A stretch of 64,000 nucleotides of DNA from Gordonia malaquae NBRC 108250. GTDB lineage: Bacteria > Actinomycetota > Actinomycetes > Mycobacteriales > Mycobacteriaceae. Position 1 is the stretch's first letter; every line of letters begins with the position of its first letter. The notes beneath the pieces are model-generated. The model was given only the letters and a program-made list of their open reading frames with translations, searched no databases and was not told where the DNA came from. Shown in pieces: positions 49,978 to 58,141 of this stretch. The stretch covers positions 62,001 to 126,000 of the forward strand of contig NZ_BAOP01000005.1 of assembly GCF_000344135.1 (NCBI RefSeq), read 5' to 3'. The translations under genes and the position numbers were made by a program.

Positions 49978-51309
49978 TCAGCACTCGATGATGTTGACGG
50001 CGAGCCCCCCACGAGAGGTCTCCTTGTACTTGTCGCTCATGTCCGCGCCGGTCTCGCGCATCGTGGCGATCACACGATCCAGGCTCACGACGTGATGGCC
50101 GTCGTGATTGAGGGCGATTCGCGCGGCGGTGATCGCCTTGACCGCGGCCATCGCATTGCGTTCGATGCAGGGGATCTGCACGAGTCCGCCGATCGGATCG
50201 CATGTGAGTCCCAAGTTGTGCTCCATACCGATCTCGGCTGCGTTCTCGACCTGTGCCGGGGAGCCGCCGAGCAACTCGCACAGCGCGCCGGCGGCCATCG
50301 AGCACGCGGAACCGACCTCTCCCTGGCAGCCGACCTCGGCGCCGCTGATGGACGCGTTCTCCTTGAACAGCACGGCGATGGCGCCCGCCGTCAGGAGGAA
50401 ACGTTCACAGTCGCCGAACTGGGCTCCGGGGACGAAGCGCATGTAATACGCGAGCACGGCCGGAACGATGCCTGCCGCCCCGTTCGTCGGCGCGGTCACG
50501 ATCCGCCCGCCGGCGGCGTTCTCTTCGTTGACGGCGAGCGCAAACGCGGTCACCCAGTCGACGTGCCGGAGTGGATCGTCGGACGGTGACCGGGCCAGTC
50601 TGGCGTTGAGGGCGCCGGCTCGCCGCGGAACCCGTAGAGGTCCGGGAAGGGTGCCCTCGGCGTGCAGGCCGGAGTTGATGCAATCGTCCATCGCCGACCA
50701 GATGCGCCGGAGACCCGCCGACACCTCCTCCGGAGAGCGGACCGCTTCCTCATCGACGCGCATCACCCCACTGATCGGCAGGCCGGTCTCGCCGCAGCGT
50801 GCGAGGAGTTCGGCGGCCGTCCGAAAGGGCTGCGGGACATCGGTTTCGGTGGCCCGAACGGGTTCGTCGCCGACGACGAAGCCTCCGCCGATCGAGTACG
50901 ACGTCGTCTCCTTCACCACCGTCCCGACGTCGTCGAGCGCCGCGAACCGCATGCCGTTCGGATGACGCGGAAGGCTGCGCTCGCCGATCATCTCCACATC
51001 GAAGGCGACGGGGTGAGTGCCGCCGAGCCGCAGGGTTCCGGATGAGAAGGCTGCATCGGATCGCGGCACGACGACATCGGGGTCGACAGCCTCCGGCCGT
51101 TCGCCTTCCAAACCGAGCACGACTGCCCGATCGGACGAATGCCCGCGGCCCGTCGCACCGAGGGATCCGTACAGCCCCACGTGAACGCGCACCACACGAG
51201 GGTCGTCTCGGACGGAGGCCGCGAAGTCGGCCGCCGCCCGCATCGGCCCGACGGTGTGCGAACTCGACGGTCCGACACCGATCGAGAACAGATCGAAGAC
51301 GCTGATCAT
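49978..51309 (-). CDS. sdaA: L-serine ammonia-lyase (L-serine dehydratase)
   Basis: 443 residues. The N-terminal beta domain begins [23 protein letters not shown]. The alpha domain includes [20 protein letters not shown] and the iron-sulfur Cys residues in [17 protein letters not shown] and [16 protein letters not shown]. The enzyme converts L-serine to pyruvate and ammonia with a [4Fe-4S] cluster. ATG 51309 has AGGGAG six bases upstream; the frame extends further but lacks homology. It is followed on the same strand by R2lox. Confidence 0.96.
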   Translation of the reverse strand: MISVFDLFSIGVGPSSSHTVGPMRAAADFAASVRDDPRVVRVHVGLYGSLGATGRGHSSDRAVVLGLEGERPEAVDPDVVVPRSDAAFSSGTLRLGGTHPVAFDVEMIGERSLPRHPNGMRFAALDDVGTVVKETTSYSIGGGFVVGDEPVRATETDVPQPFRTAAELLARCGETGLPISGVMRVDEEAVRSPEEVSAGLRRIWSAMDDCINSGLHAEGTLPGPLRVPRRAGALNARLARSPSDDPLRHVDWVTAFALAVNEENAAGGRIVTAPTNGAAGIVPAVLAYYMRFVPGAQFGDCERFLLTAGAIAVLFKENASISGAEVGCQGEVGSACSMAAGALCELLGGSPAQVENAAEIGMEHNLGLTCDPIGGLVQIPCIERNAMAAVKAITAARIALNHDGHHVVSLDRVIATMRETGADMSDKYKETSRGGLAVNIIEC

Positions 51310-51475
51310 GGCCACTCCCTCGGCTTGTCGGGCTGGCATCGCCGAACCTCGATTGTGCATCAACTCGACGCGTCGGGTCACGAGTTGCGGGCCGTCGTGT
51401 GCAGTCGGGATCATTTCGACGTGACGGGGCAAGTCGCCTCGATGAGACGTTTGCCTGGTGTCCTACGATCGGACG

Positions 51476-51925
51476 ATGGAGCCAGGGCCGATCCAGATTC
51501 GGGGCGCGATCGTGCGCACGGTGGTCGTGGCTCTGTGGATGGCGGGCTGCGCGGGTGTCTTCGGCCACTCCATGACACACGCGCGCGCTGGGACCGCTGC
51601 CATCGCCCTCCTCGTCGGAATCCTCGCCGGTTTCCTGATCGACATCGCCTGGTTCGGCCCGGTGATCGGGATGGCCGGGATAGGTGCAGTCATCGGCGCG
51701 TCCTGGCTGATGCCATGGCCGGTGGTGGTGCTCGGTGTCGGGATCGGTTTCATCCCGATCGTGGTCTGGGGCGTTCGCCTGGCTCGGCGACTGCGTCTTT
51801 ACCGCGCCGGAGTCGCAGCGCGCGGGCGAGTCGTCGTCTCGGACGGTCCCCACGGGCGCGAGGACACTCACGTCACCGCGCGTGACGACCGGTCTCCGCC
51901 GGTTGTGACGACTATTTCGTCATAA
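51476..51925 (+). CDS. Small membrane protein of unknown function
   Basis: 149 residues. Four hydrophobic segments (about 13-30, 40-57, 60-77 and 80-97) precede a basic, hydrophilic cytosolic tail (RLARRLRLYRAGVAARGR...). TACGAT lies six bases before ATG 51476, favouring this start over GTG 51458. The 3' end forms the left half of a large hairpin. No family recognised. Confidence 0.7.
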   Translation: MEPGPIQIRGAIVRTVVVALWMAGCAGVFGHSMTHARAGTAAIALLVGILAGFLIDIAWFGPVIGMAGIGAVIGASWLMPWPVVVLGVGIGFIPIVVWGVRLARRLRLYRAGVAARGRVVVSDGPHGREDTHVTARDDRSPPVVTTISS

Positions 51926-51932
51926 CCGGCGG
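51896..51932. terminator. Bidirectional 16-bp stem-loop overlapping a coding end
   Basis: CCGCCGGTTGTGACGA pairs with TCGTCATAACCGGCGG (one G-U) around a five-base loop. It contains the stop codon of the membrane protein and lies between convergent genes. Confidence 0.88.
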
Positions 51933-51953
51933 AAACCAATCAGTGGTGAGGGA

Positions 51954-53948
51954 TCACCAGATCCGGACGCGCTCATCCGGCTCGAGGTACAGCTTGTCGC
52001 CGGGAGCGACGTCGAATGCCGAGTAGAACGCGTCGACGTTCCGGACGACGCCGTTGCAGCGGAACTCCGGCGGCGAATGCGGGTCGATTGACAGGCGACG
52101 GATCGCCTCGGCGTCACGGGTCTTGGTGCGCCAGATCTGTGCCCAGCTGAAGAACACCCGCTGCTGCCCGGTGAGGCCGTCGATGACGACCGGCGCGTCG
52201 TCGCCCTCCGTCGCGATGGTGTACGCGACAAGCGCGATGGAGAGTCCTCCGAGGTCGCCGATGTTCTCGCCGAGGGTGAACTCGCCGTTGACCTTGTACT
52301 TCGGGTCGAGGCCGTCGGGCGTGAACTCGCTGTACTGGCTCGCCAACGCAGCGGTCCGCTTGGCGAACTCGGCGCGGTCGTCGTCGGTCCACCAGTCGAC
52401 GAGGTTGCCGTCGCCGTCGTACTTCGCGCCCTGATCGTCGAAACCGTGGCCGATCTCGTGACCGATCACCGCGCCGATGCCTCCGTAGTTGGCCGCGTCG
52501 TCGGCCTCGGGGTCGAAGAACGGGGGCTGCAGGATGGCGGCCGGGAAGACGATCTCGTTCATGCCGGGGTTGTAGTAGGCGTTCACCGTCTGCGGTGTCA
52601 TGAACCATTCGTCGCGGTCCACCGGCTTGCCGATCTTCGCGAGTTCGCGAGTGGTCTCGAACGACGCGGCGCGACGCGAGTTTCCGATCAGGTCGGTCCG
52701 GTCGGCGGTGAGTGCCGAGTAATCGATCCAGGCTGCCGGGTAGCCGATCTTGGGAGTGAAGCGATCGAGCTTGGCGAGGGCCTTCTCACGCGTCGCGGGT
52801 GTCATCCACTCGAGGTCGGTGATGTTGCGGCGGTACGCCTCGACGAGGTTCGCGATCAATTCGTCCATCCGCGCTTTCGCGGCGGGCGGGAAGTGCTTCG
52901 CCACGTAGAGCTCGCCGACGGCGAATCCTGCCGCGGACTCGACGAAGCCCACGCCTCGCTTCCAGCGGTCCCGAATCTCTTCGGCACCGGTCAGAGTGGT
53001 GCCGTAGAAGCGGAAGTTCTCATCGACGAACGCACTCGACAGCGACGGTGCGGCGGTGTGCAGCAGGTGCCACGTCAGCCACGCCTTCCAATCGTCGAGC
53101 GGGCGATCCGCGACGAGTGCGGCGGCGCCTTCGAGGAACGACGGTTGCGCGACGATGACCTCGGCGAACGTCTCGTCGTTCGGTGCCGCAAGTCCGTCGA
53201 GCCACGCCGCGACATCGAATCCGGTGGCTCCGTCGGTGAACTCGGCGAGGGTCCGCAGGTTGTACGACGCCTCCGCATCACGGCGTCGAACCACGTCCCA
53301 ATGGTGGGAAGCGATCTGAGTCTCGAGATCGACGACCGTGGTGGCGGCCGCATCGGCGTCATCCACGCCTGCGAGGGCGAACATCGCGGCGACGTGCTCG
53401 CGGTACGCGGCGAGCGTCTCGGCGTGGTTCTCCTCGCGATAGTACGATTCGTCGGGCAGTCCGAGGCCGCGCTGCACCACGTGGACGAGGTACCGGTCGG
53501 ACTGTCGGGCGTCGGTGTCGACGTACACGCCGAACAGGCCCCCGACGCCGACTCGCTCGAGTGCGCCGAGCGTGTGGGCGAGCTCTGATGTCGAGGAGAT
53601 CGCGCGAACTGCGTTCAGATCCTCGGAGATGGCGTCGAGCCCGAGTTCTTCGATGCGGTCGACGTCCATGAACGAGGCGTACAGGTCGCCGATCAGGGTC
53701 GACGTCGGGCCGGCCGGCGTCTCCGCGCATTCCTCGACGATGGCGCGGACATCGGCCTCGGCGTTGTCGCGCAGCACGTGGAACGCGCCGTCGATACTTC
53801 GGTCGCCGGGGATCTCATGGGTGTCGAGCCATCGGCCGTTGACGTGAGCGAAGAGGTCGTCGGCGATCCGAACTGAATCGTCCACCCATTCCAGATCGAG
53901 TCCCGAAGTCAGGTCGGTGCCACTGCGTTCGATAGTCACGCACTCCAT
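51954..53948 (-). CDS. zmp1: M13 family zinc metallopeptidase (Zmp1-like)
   Basis: 664 residues, matching Zmp1 of M. tuberculosis (Rv0198c, 663). The N-terminus has DDLFAHVNGRWLDTHEIPGDRSIDGAF. The catalytic zinc motif HEIGHGFDDQGAKYDGDG (HExxH) is followed by ENIGDLGGL (third ligand Glu), and the C-terminus has RCNGVVRNVDAFYSAFDV. M13 enzymes are neprilysin-like oligopeptidases; Zmp1 acts outside the cell and affects host inflammasome signalling in pathogens. There is no signal peptide. GTG 53939 is an alternative start. Confidence 0.95.
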   Translation of the reverse strand: MECVTIERSGTDLTSGLDLEWVDDSVRIADDLFAHVNGRWLDTHEIPGDRSIDGAFHVLRDNAEADVRAIVEECAETPAGPTSTLIGDLYASFMDVDRIEELGLDAISEDLNAVRAISSTSELAHTLGALERVGVGGLFGVYVDTDARQSDRYLVHVVQRGLGLPDESYYREENHAETLAAYREHVAAMFALAGVDDADAAATTVVDLETQIASHHWDVVRRRDAEASYNLRTLAEFTDGATGFDVAAWLDGLAAPNDETFAEVIVAQPSFLEGAAALVADRPLDDWKAWLTWHLLHTAAPSLSSAFVDENFRFYGTTLTGAEEIRDRWKRGVGFVESAAGFAVGELYVAKHFPPAAKARMDELIANLVEAYRRNITDLEWMTPATREKALAKLDRFTPKIGYPAAWIDYSALTADRTDLIGNSRRAASFETTRELAKIGKPVDRDEWFMTPQTVNAYYNPGMNEIVFPAAILQPPFFDPEADDAANYGGIGAVIGHEIGHGFDDQGAKYDGDGNLVDWWTDDDRAEFAKRTAALASQYSEFTPDGLDPKYKVNGEFTLGENIGDLGGLSIALVAYTIATEGDDAPVVIDGLTGQQRVFFSWAQIWRTKTRDAEAIRRLSIDPHSPPEFRCNGVVRNVDAFYSAFDVAPGDKLYLEPDERVRIW

Positions 53949-53967
53949 AGTGCATGAGCGGCCGCGA

Positions 53968-54693
53968 CTATTCCCCGAGCCGCTTCGACATCGCCCAGAT
54001 GAGGACCTCCGAATCCGTGTGCGCCGTGGCCACGGTCCCGCCGAAATCGGTGGCGCGCAGTGCGTCGGACGACATCAGAGTCTCGCCTTCGACGCTGATC
54101 GAACCGGCTGCGACGAACAGATGCGTGAACCGGCCCGCGGGGACTGTGATGCTCTGGCCTGCGTTGAGCCGGGCCGCGTAGAGGGTTGCACCCGAATTGT
54201 TGATACGGATCGCCGAGTCGTGTGACGGAACGCCAGAAGCGACGGGAACCAGTGCCCCCGGCGCCAGGTCGGCGCCGATGTCGAGCTGGTCGTAGCCGGG
54301 ATCGAGCCCGTGCTCGTCGGGTGCGACCCACATCTGGACGAGGTGCACGGGTTCGTCACCGGTCTCGGCGTGGTCGTTGCGCTCGGAGTGCAGGATGCCG
54401 GTGCCCGCGCTCATCCGCTGTGCGAGGCCCGGATGGATCACTCCGGTGTGTCCCTCAGAGTCCTGGTGGACGACGGAACCGGACAACACCCACGTGATGA
54501 TCTCGGTCTCGGCGTGCGGGTGCGTGTCGAAGCCTTCGCCTGGAGCGATGACGTCCTCGTTGTGCACCATCAGCACGCCGTGGTGGGTGTTCGAGGGGTC
54601 GTAGTGGTCGCCGAAAGAGAAGCTGTGCGACGACGTCAACCAGTCCGTCGTCGTCGCTGCACGATCGGACGCACGCAGAATCGTCGGAGCCAT
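53968..54693 (-). CDS. Pirin-family bicupin protein
   Basis: 241 residues. Residues about 20-130 are the pirin N-terminal cupin with HPHAETEIITWVLSGSVVHQDSEGH and the metal-binding H-x-H-x41-H-x3-E pattern (FDTHPHAE, later HSERNDH). A second cupin follows. Some pirins are quercetin 2,3-dioxygenases; others bind transcription factors. The role here is not determined. CATAAT lies six bases before ATG 54693, another leaderless arrangement. A longer frame upstream to 55074 is antisense to the PBP-like gene and is unlikely. Confidence 0.92.
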   Translation of the reverse strand: MAPTILRASDRAATTTDWLTSSHSFSFGDHYDPSNTHHGVLMVHNEDVIAPGEGFDTHPHAETEIITWVLSGSVVHQDSEGHTGVIHPGLAQRMSAGTGILHSERNDHAETGDEPVHLVQMWVAPDEHGLDPGYDQLDIGADLAPGALVPVASGVPSHDSAIRINNSGATLYAARLNAGQSITVPAGRFTHLFVAAGSISVEGETLMSSDALRATDFGGTVATAHTDSEVLIWAMSKRLGE

Positions 54694-54857
54694 GTCGCAA
54701 TTATGGTCGCTCGGCGGACGGGTCGAGAACGGGTGTGGCGATGAACTGCGGGAACTGTTCGAATTCGGTACAGCGGAGTCTGTGCGTGAGAGGCTCGCCG
54801 ACCAGCGCTGATGCGGAATCGTGACCGCATTGATCCTCGAATGTGAGGCTGTGACTG

Positions 54858-54883
54858 GTGAAACGCATGTGAAACGAGTGAAA
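54858..54883 (+). repeat. Triple GTGAAA motif before the PBP-like gene
   Basis: GTGAAA occurs at 54858, 54869 and 54878, spaced 11 and 9 bp, just upstream of a GAAAAT box six bases before ATG 54892. It could be a regulator binding array or chance. Confidence 0.3.
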
Positions 54884-54891
54884 ATTGATGC

Positions 54892-56541
54892 ATGGCGTGG
54901 AGGGGAACAAGAACAGTGAGCGCGGCGGCTGCTGTCGTCGTGGCGGTGGGGGTCGTGTCTGCCTGTGGTTCGGAGGAGACCACCGACGCGGGACGCGTGG
55001 CAGGGGAGTTCGCCGATGCCGTCGAACGGCTCGACGTCCAGGCGGCGTCGACGTTCACCAGCGCACCGGCGCAAGCATCCGAAGCGCTCGCCGCGACCAT
55101 TTCGGGAATGGACCCGCAGTCGGTGAGCACGTCGGTCGACAGTCCGGTCGAGTACAGCGACGGCACTGCGTCGTTCACCATGAAGACCACGTGGCGCTGG
55201 CAGGACGAGAGCTCATACGCCACCACGACATCGGGTACGGTCCGCAAACTGTCGAGCGGTTGGAAGGTCCAGTGGGATCCGAACCTCCTGTTCCAAGGAC
55301 TGCCCGCAGGCGCGCGACTTCAGCGCATCCGCACCGACGCCAAACCCGCGCCGACGGTGGACAGCCGGACCGGCAAGCCGTTCATGCAGATGGAACCCGT
55401 CAACGAGATCACGTTCGATCCGTCCGCGGCGGGCAAGAAGGTCGACGCCGCGATCTCCGCGCTGTCGGCGTCGATCCGGCCGATCGCGCCGCTCATCACC
55501 GCCCGGACCATTCGAGACGAGGTGGATCGGGCGCAAGGGCAGCCGATCATCGCCGTAACCCTCCGGGACGAGGACATGAAGGTGCTCGCGTCCGATCCGG
55601 AACGCATCACCGGCGTGACCGTCCGCCGCACCGGTCGCCTCGTCATGAACGACCGTCGCCTCGAGAGCCCGCTCGAGGTCGGCCTCACCAACTACTGGAA
55701 CGCGATCCGTGACGCCACCGCGGGTTGGCAGGTGCAGCTCGCGGCGCCGGGCGCGAAACCGCGGCGCCTCGCCGGCCAACAGGGCCCTCCCGGCAAGGAC
55801 GTCGCCACGTCCATTGATCAGAACCAACAGCTTGTACTCGGCGATTCCGTCGTCGACGTCGCACAACCGGCGACCATGATGGTCTTCGACTCGATGTCGG
55901 GCGGCATTCTGGCCATGGCTCAGAACGACGCCGCCGCGGCGTCACGTGTCGAGGCCGGGCTCGGGTACGCCACGGGCAGCACCTTGAAGCCCGTCTTCGA
56001 CGCGATCACCCGCGCCGTCCCCGGAGCGCAGGACGACACGCGCGAGGCGAACGACGTTCTTCATCACCTCGGGCTCGGAGTCACGTTTGTCGCGCCGGGT
56101 GTGAGCCTGCCGCGTCAGGTGTCGCCGACGGTGTCGACCGCACGGTTCTCCCCGAACGACTTCACCGCGTCGATCCTGAACATGGGTGCGCTCGGTGTCG
56201 CTCTCGCCCGAGCCGACGCGGGGAAGGACAAGGCGGTGCCGCCGTTCGTCATCAAGGGTGCGACCACCAAGGTGAGCACCGGCGACCTCGGAACCCTCGA
56301 CCGTGGAGTCGCGAAAGACGTGCTCGCGCAGATGTCGACGATCGCGCGCAAGGGAGACGCGAGCGACATCACTGGCGCACCGGGACTGCGCGCCCTTGTC
56401 GGGACCAACGGGCCCAAGGGGCCGGGCTGGTTCGTCGGACTGCAAGGCGGCAAGGTGATCGTCGTGTACTGCGAGGGCGACAAGTCCGGAACCGCAGCCC
56501 TCCAGGTGGCGCAGAAGTACTTCCGCGTGTCGAAGAGCTGA
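54892..56541 (+). CDS. Penicillin-binding-protein-like lipoprotein with degraded transpeptidase motifs
   Basis: 549 residues. A lipoprotein signal ends at Cys25 (VVSAC). Residues about 30-135 are an NTF2-like MecA_N domain, followed by a PBP dimerisation region and, from about 325, a transpeptidase-like domain. The nucleophile motif S363-T-L-K366 is present. The Lys-Thr-Gly motif is missing: the equivalent stretch reads LVGTNGPKGPGWFVG (502-516), and no clear SxN is seen. It resembles Rv2864c-type PBP lipoproteins but is shorter. It may be a low-activity or non-catalytic PBP, or a regulatory scaffold. Confidence 0.85.
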   Translation: MAWRGTRTVSAAAAVVVAVGVVSACGSEETTDAGRVAGEFADAVERLDVQAASTFTSAPAQASEALAATISGMDPQSVSTSVDSPVEYSDGTASFTMKTTWRWQDESSYATTTSGTVRKLSSGWKVQWDPNLLFQGLPAGARLQRIRTDAKPAPTVDSRTGKPFMQMEPVNEITFDPSAAGKKVDAAISALSASIRPIAPLITARTIRDEVDRAQGQPIIAVTLRDEDMKVLASDPERITGVTVRRTGRLVMNDRRLESPLEVGLTNYWNAIRDATAGWQVQLAAPGAKPRRLAGQQGPPGKDVATSIDQNQQLVLGDSVVDVAQPATMMVFDSMSGGILAMAQNDAAAASRVEAGLGYATGSTLKPVFDAITRAVPGAQDDTREANDVLHHLGLGVTFVAPGVSLPRQVSPTVSTARFSPNDFTASILNMGALGVALARADAGKDKAVPPFVIKGATTKVSTGDLGTLDRGVAKDVLAQMSTIARKGDASDITGAPGLRALVGTNGPKGPGWFVGLQGGKVIVVYCEGDKSGTAALQVAQKYFRVSKS

Positions 56542-56550
56542 CCTGGACTG

Positions 56551-56961
56551 TCAGCGACTGCGGCGGGCTTCGGAGAAGGCGGTCAAGGCGCGCCAGCCGA
56601 TGAGCAGGACGCCCGTCGCGATCGTCGCGACGATGATGAACGAGACCGCGGTGCCCTGTCCGGACACCACACGGAGAATCATGCCGGCGATCACCGTCGA
56701 CACCCAGATCACCACGCCGCTCGGCACGATCCGCGACGGTAGGAACACGTCGGAGCGCGTGAGCGCGTATGCGACCGCCCAGCCGATCGCCGCGCCGATG
56801 AGGAACGGCCACAACGTGGTGAGGAATCCTGTCACCGATCCCGCCTCATTGTGGCTGCGACGTCCGATGGCGACGAACACGACCAATGCGATCAGGTCGC
56901 ATGATCCGGCGACGACGAGTGGACCGACAAGACCGCGAGACGGTGAAGCAGACGAGGACAT
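56551..56961 (-). CDS. DUF3054 membrane protein
   Basis: 136 residues with four hydrophobic helices (about 14-32, 45-65, 81-101 and 104-122). GFLTTLWPFLIGAAIGW and PSGVVIWVSTVIAGMILR match DUF3054. Function unknown. It starts 5 bp after the stop of the flippase-like gene on the same strand. TACCGT lies six bases before the ATG, so it may also have its own leaderless promoter. Confidence 0.85.
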   Translation of the reverse strand: MSSSASPSRGLVGPLVVAGSCDLIALVVFVAIGRRSHNEAGSVTGFLTTLWPFLIGAAIGWAVAYALTRSDVFLPSRIVPSGVVIWVSTVIAGMILRVVSGQGTAVSFIIVATIATGVLLIGWRALTAFSEARRSR

Positions 56962-56965
56962 GCCA

Positions 56966-58114
56966 CTACGGTAGCGAGCCGCCCCGTTGCTCTTCGTCGC
57001 GGCCGTCTTCGGGGAGGTCAGAATTCTGGGCTGCATGTTCCCGGTCCTGCTCGAGCTCGCGGTCCAGGGAGTCGCCCGACTTGAACCTGCCGCGGTAGCG
57101 GACGCCGATGACTATCCATCCGATGACCGATACCAAGACATAGCTGATCATGCGGTAGATCAGGACCGCGGTCAACGCGTCAGCCGCTGTCATGCCCGCA
57201 GACGTGAGAGCTGGAATCAACATGACGTCGACGACGCCGAGTCCGCCAGGCAGAAGTGGTACGGCGGTGCCGACGGCCTTGCCCGCTGCGTAGGCCACCA
57301 TCAGGCCGGCAATGGACGGATGCGATCCAACTGCCCAGCATGCAAAAGCGAGACATGCGACGTCTGCCACCCAGTTGAAGAAGCTCCAGCCGAACGCGAC
57401 GGCGCCGTCGCGGCGATTGAGATGCACTGCCTGCAACTGCTCGAGAGTCAGTTTCAGTCGAGCGGTTCCGTGATCTGCGGGCTTCTCACGGATGTTGTTG
57501 ATCCAGCCGAGTACGCGCAGCCCGATCGTCTCGAGAGACTGCGGATGGCTCGCCAGGTACTGGGCACCGACCATGAATGCAAGGAAACCCGCGACGCTGA
57601 AGATCACCGAGAACGGGCTGGTCTTTGCGCCGGCGAGAAGGGCGCCGCCGAGGCCGAGAATCGCCAGACCGGCACCTGCGAGGAGGCCGGACATGACCAA
57701 CTGCCAGGAGGCGACGACTGGAGTCGCGCCCCACTTGCGGCTCTCCCGGTAAATGAAGGCGGGGGAGAGGACCTGTCCGCCGGGCATCGTCTGCGATACC
57801 GAGTTGGACGCGAGGATCACCGCAAGCGACTCACGTTGCTTCACACGAACGCCGGCCGACCGCATCAGGACCCGTTGTACGTGCGCGTAACTGTCCATCG
57901 ACAGGATTGCGGCGATGATGCACGCGACAACCCATTCCCACTCGAGTTCACCGATCCGCGCCCACGTGTCCTTCAGCTTCGGCCAGATCAGGTATCCCTC
58001 GGTGCCGAGGATCACGATCACCACGACGATCAGTCCCCACCGAAGCCAGCGACGCCACGGCCGACGCTTTCCCGACGTAGCGTCGGGGGCGTCGGCCGTG
58101 GCGTCGTCAGACAT
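56966..58114 (-). CDS. Flippase-like / lysylphosphatidylglycerol synthase TM-family protein (Rv0204c-like)
   Basis: 382 residues with about eight membrane segments. NSVSQTMPGGQVLSPAFIYR and AAGKAVGTAVPLLPGGLGVVDVMLI are the UPF0104/flippase-like domain motifs. A charged C-terminal tail (about 345-382) is cytosolic. The position next to mmpL3 corresponds to Rv0204c in M. tuberculosis; a role in lipid handling is inferred. TAGGCT lies seven bases before ATG 58114. Confidence 0.9.
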   Translation of the reverse strand: MSDDATADAPDATSGKRRPWRRWLRWGLIVVVIVILGTEGYLIWPKLKDTWARIGELEWEWVVACIIAAILSMDSYAHVQRVLMRSAGVRVKQRESLAVILASNSVSQTMPGGQVLSPAFIYRESRKWGATPVVASWQLVMSGLLAGAGLAILGLGGALLAGAKTSPFSVIFSVAGFLAFMVGAQYLASHPQSLETIGLRVLGWINNIREKPADHGTARLKLTLEQLQAVHLNRRDGAVAFGWSFFNWVADVACLAFACWAVGSHPSIAGLMVAYAAGKAVGTAVPLLPGGLGVVDVMLIPALTSAGMTAADALTAVLIYRMISYVLVSVIGWIVIGVRYRGRFKSGDSLDRELEQDREHAAQNSDLPEDGRDEEQRGGSLP

Positions 58115-58141
58115 GGAGTCCAGCCTAGGGCATGGGTCCTG

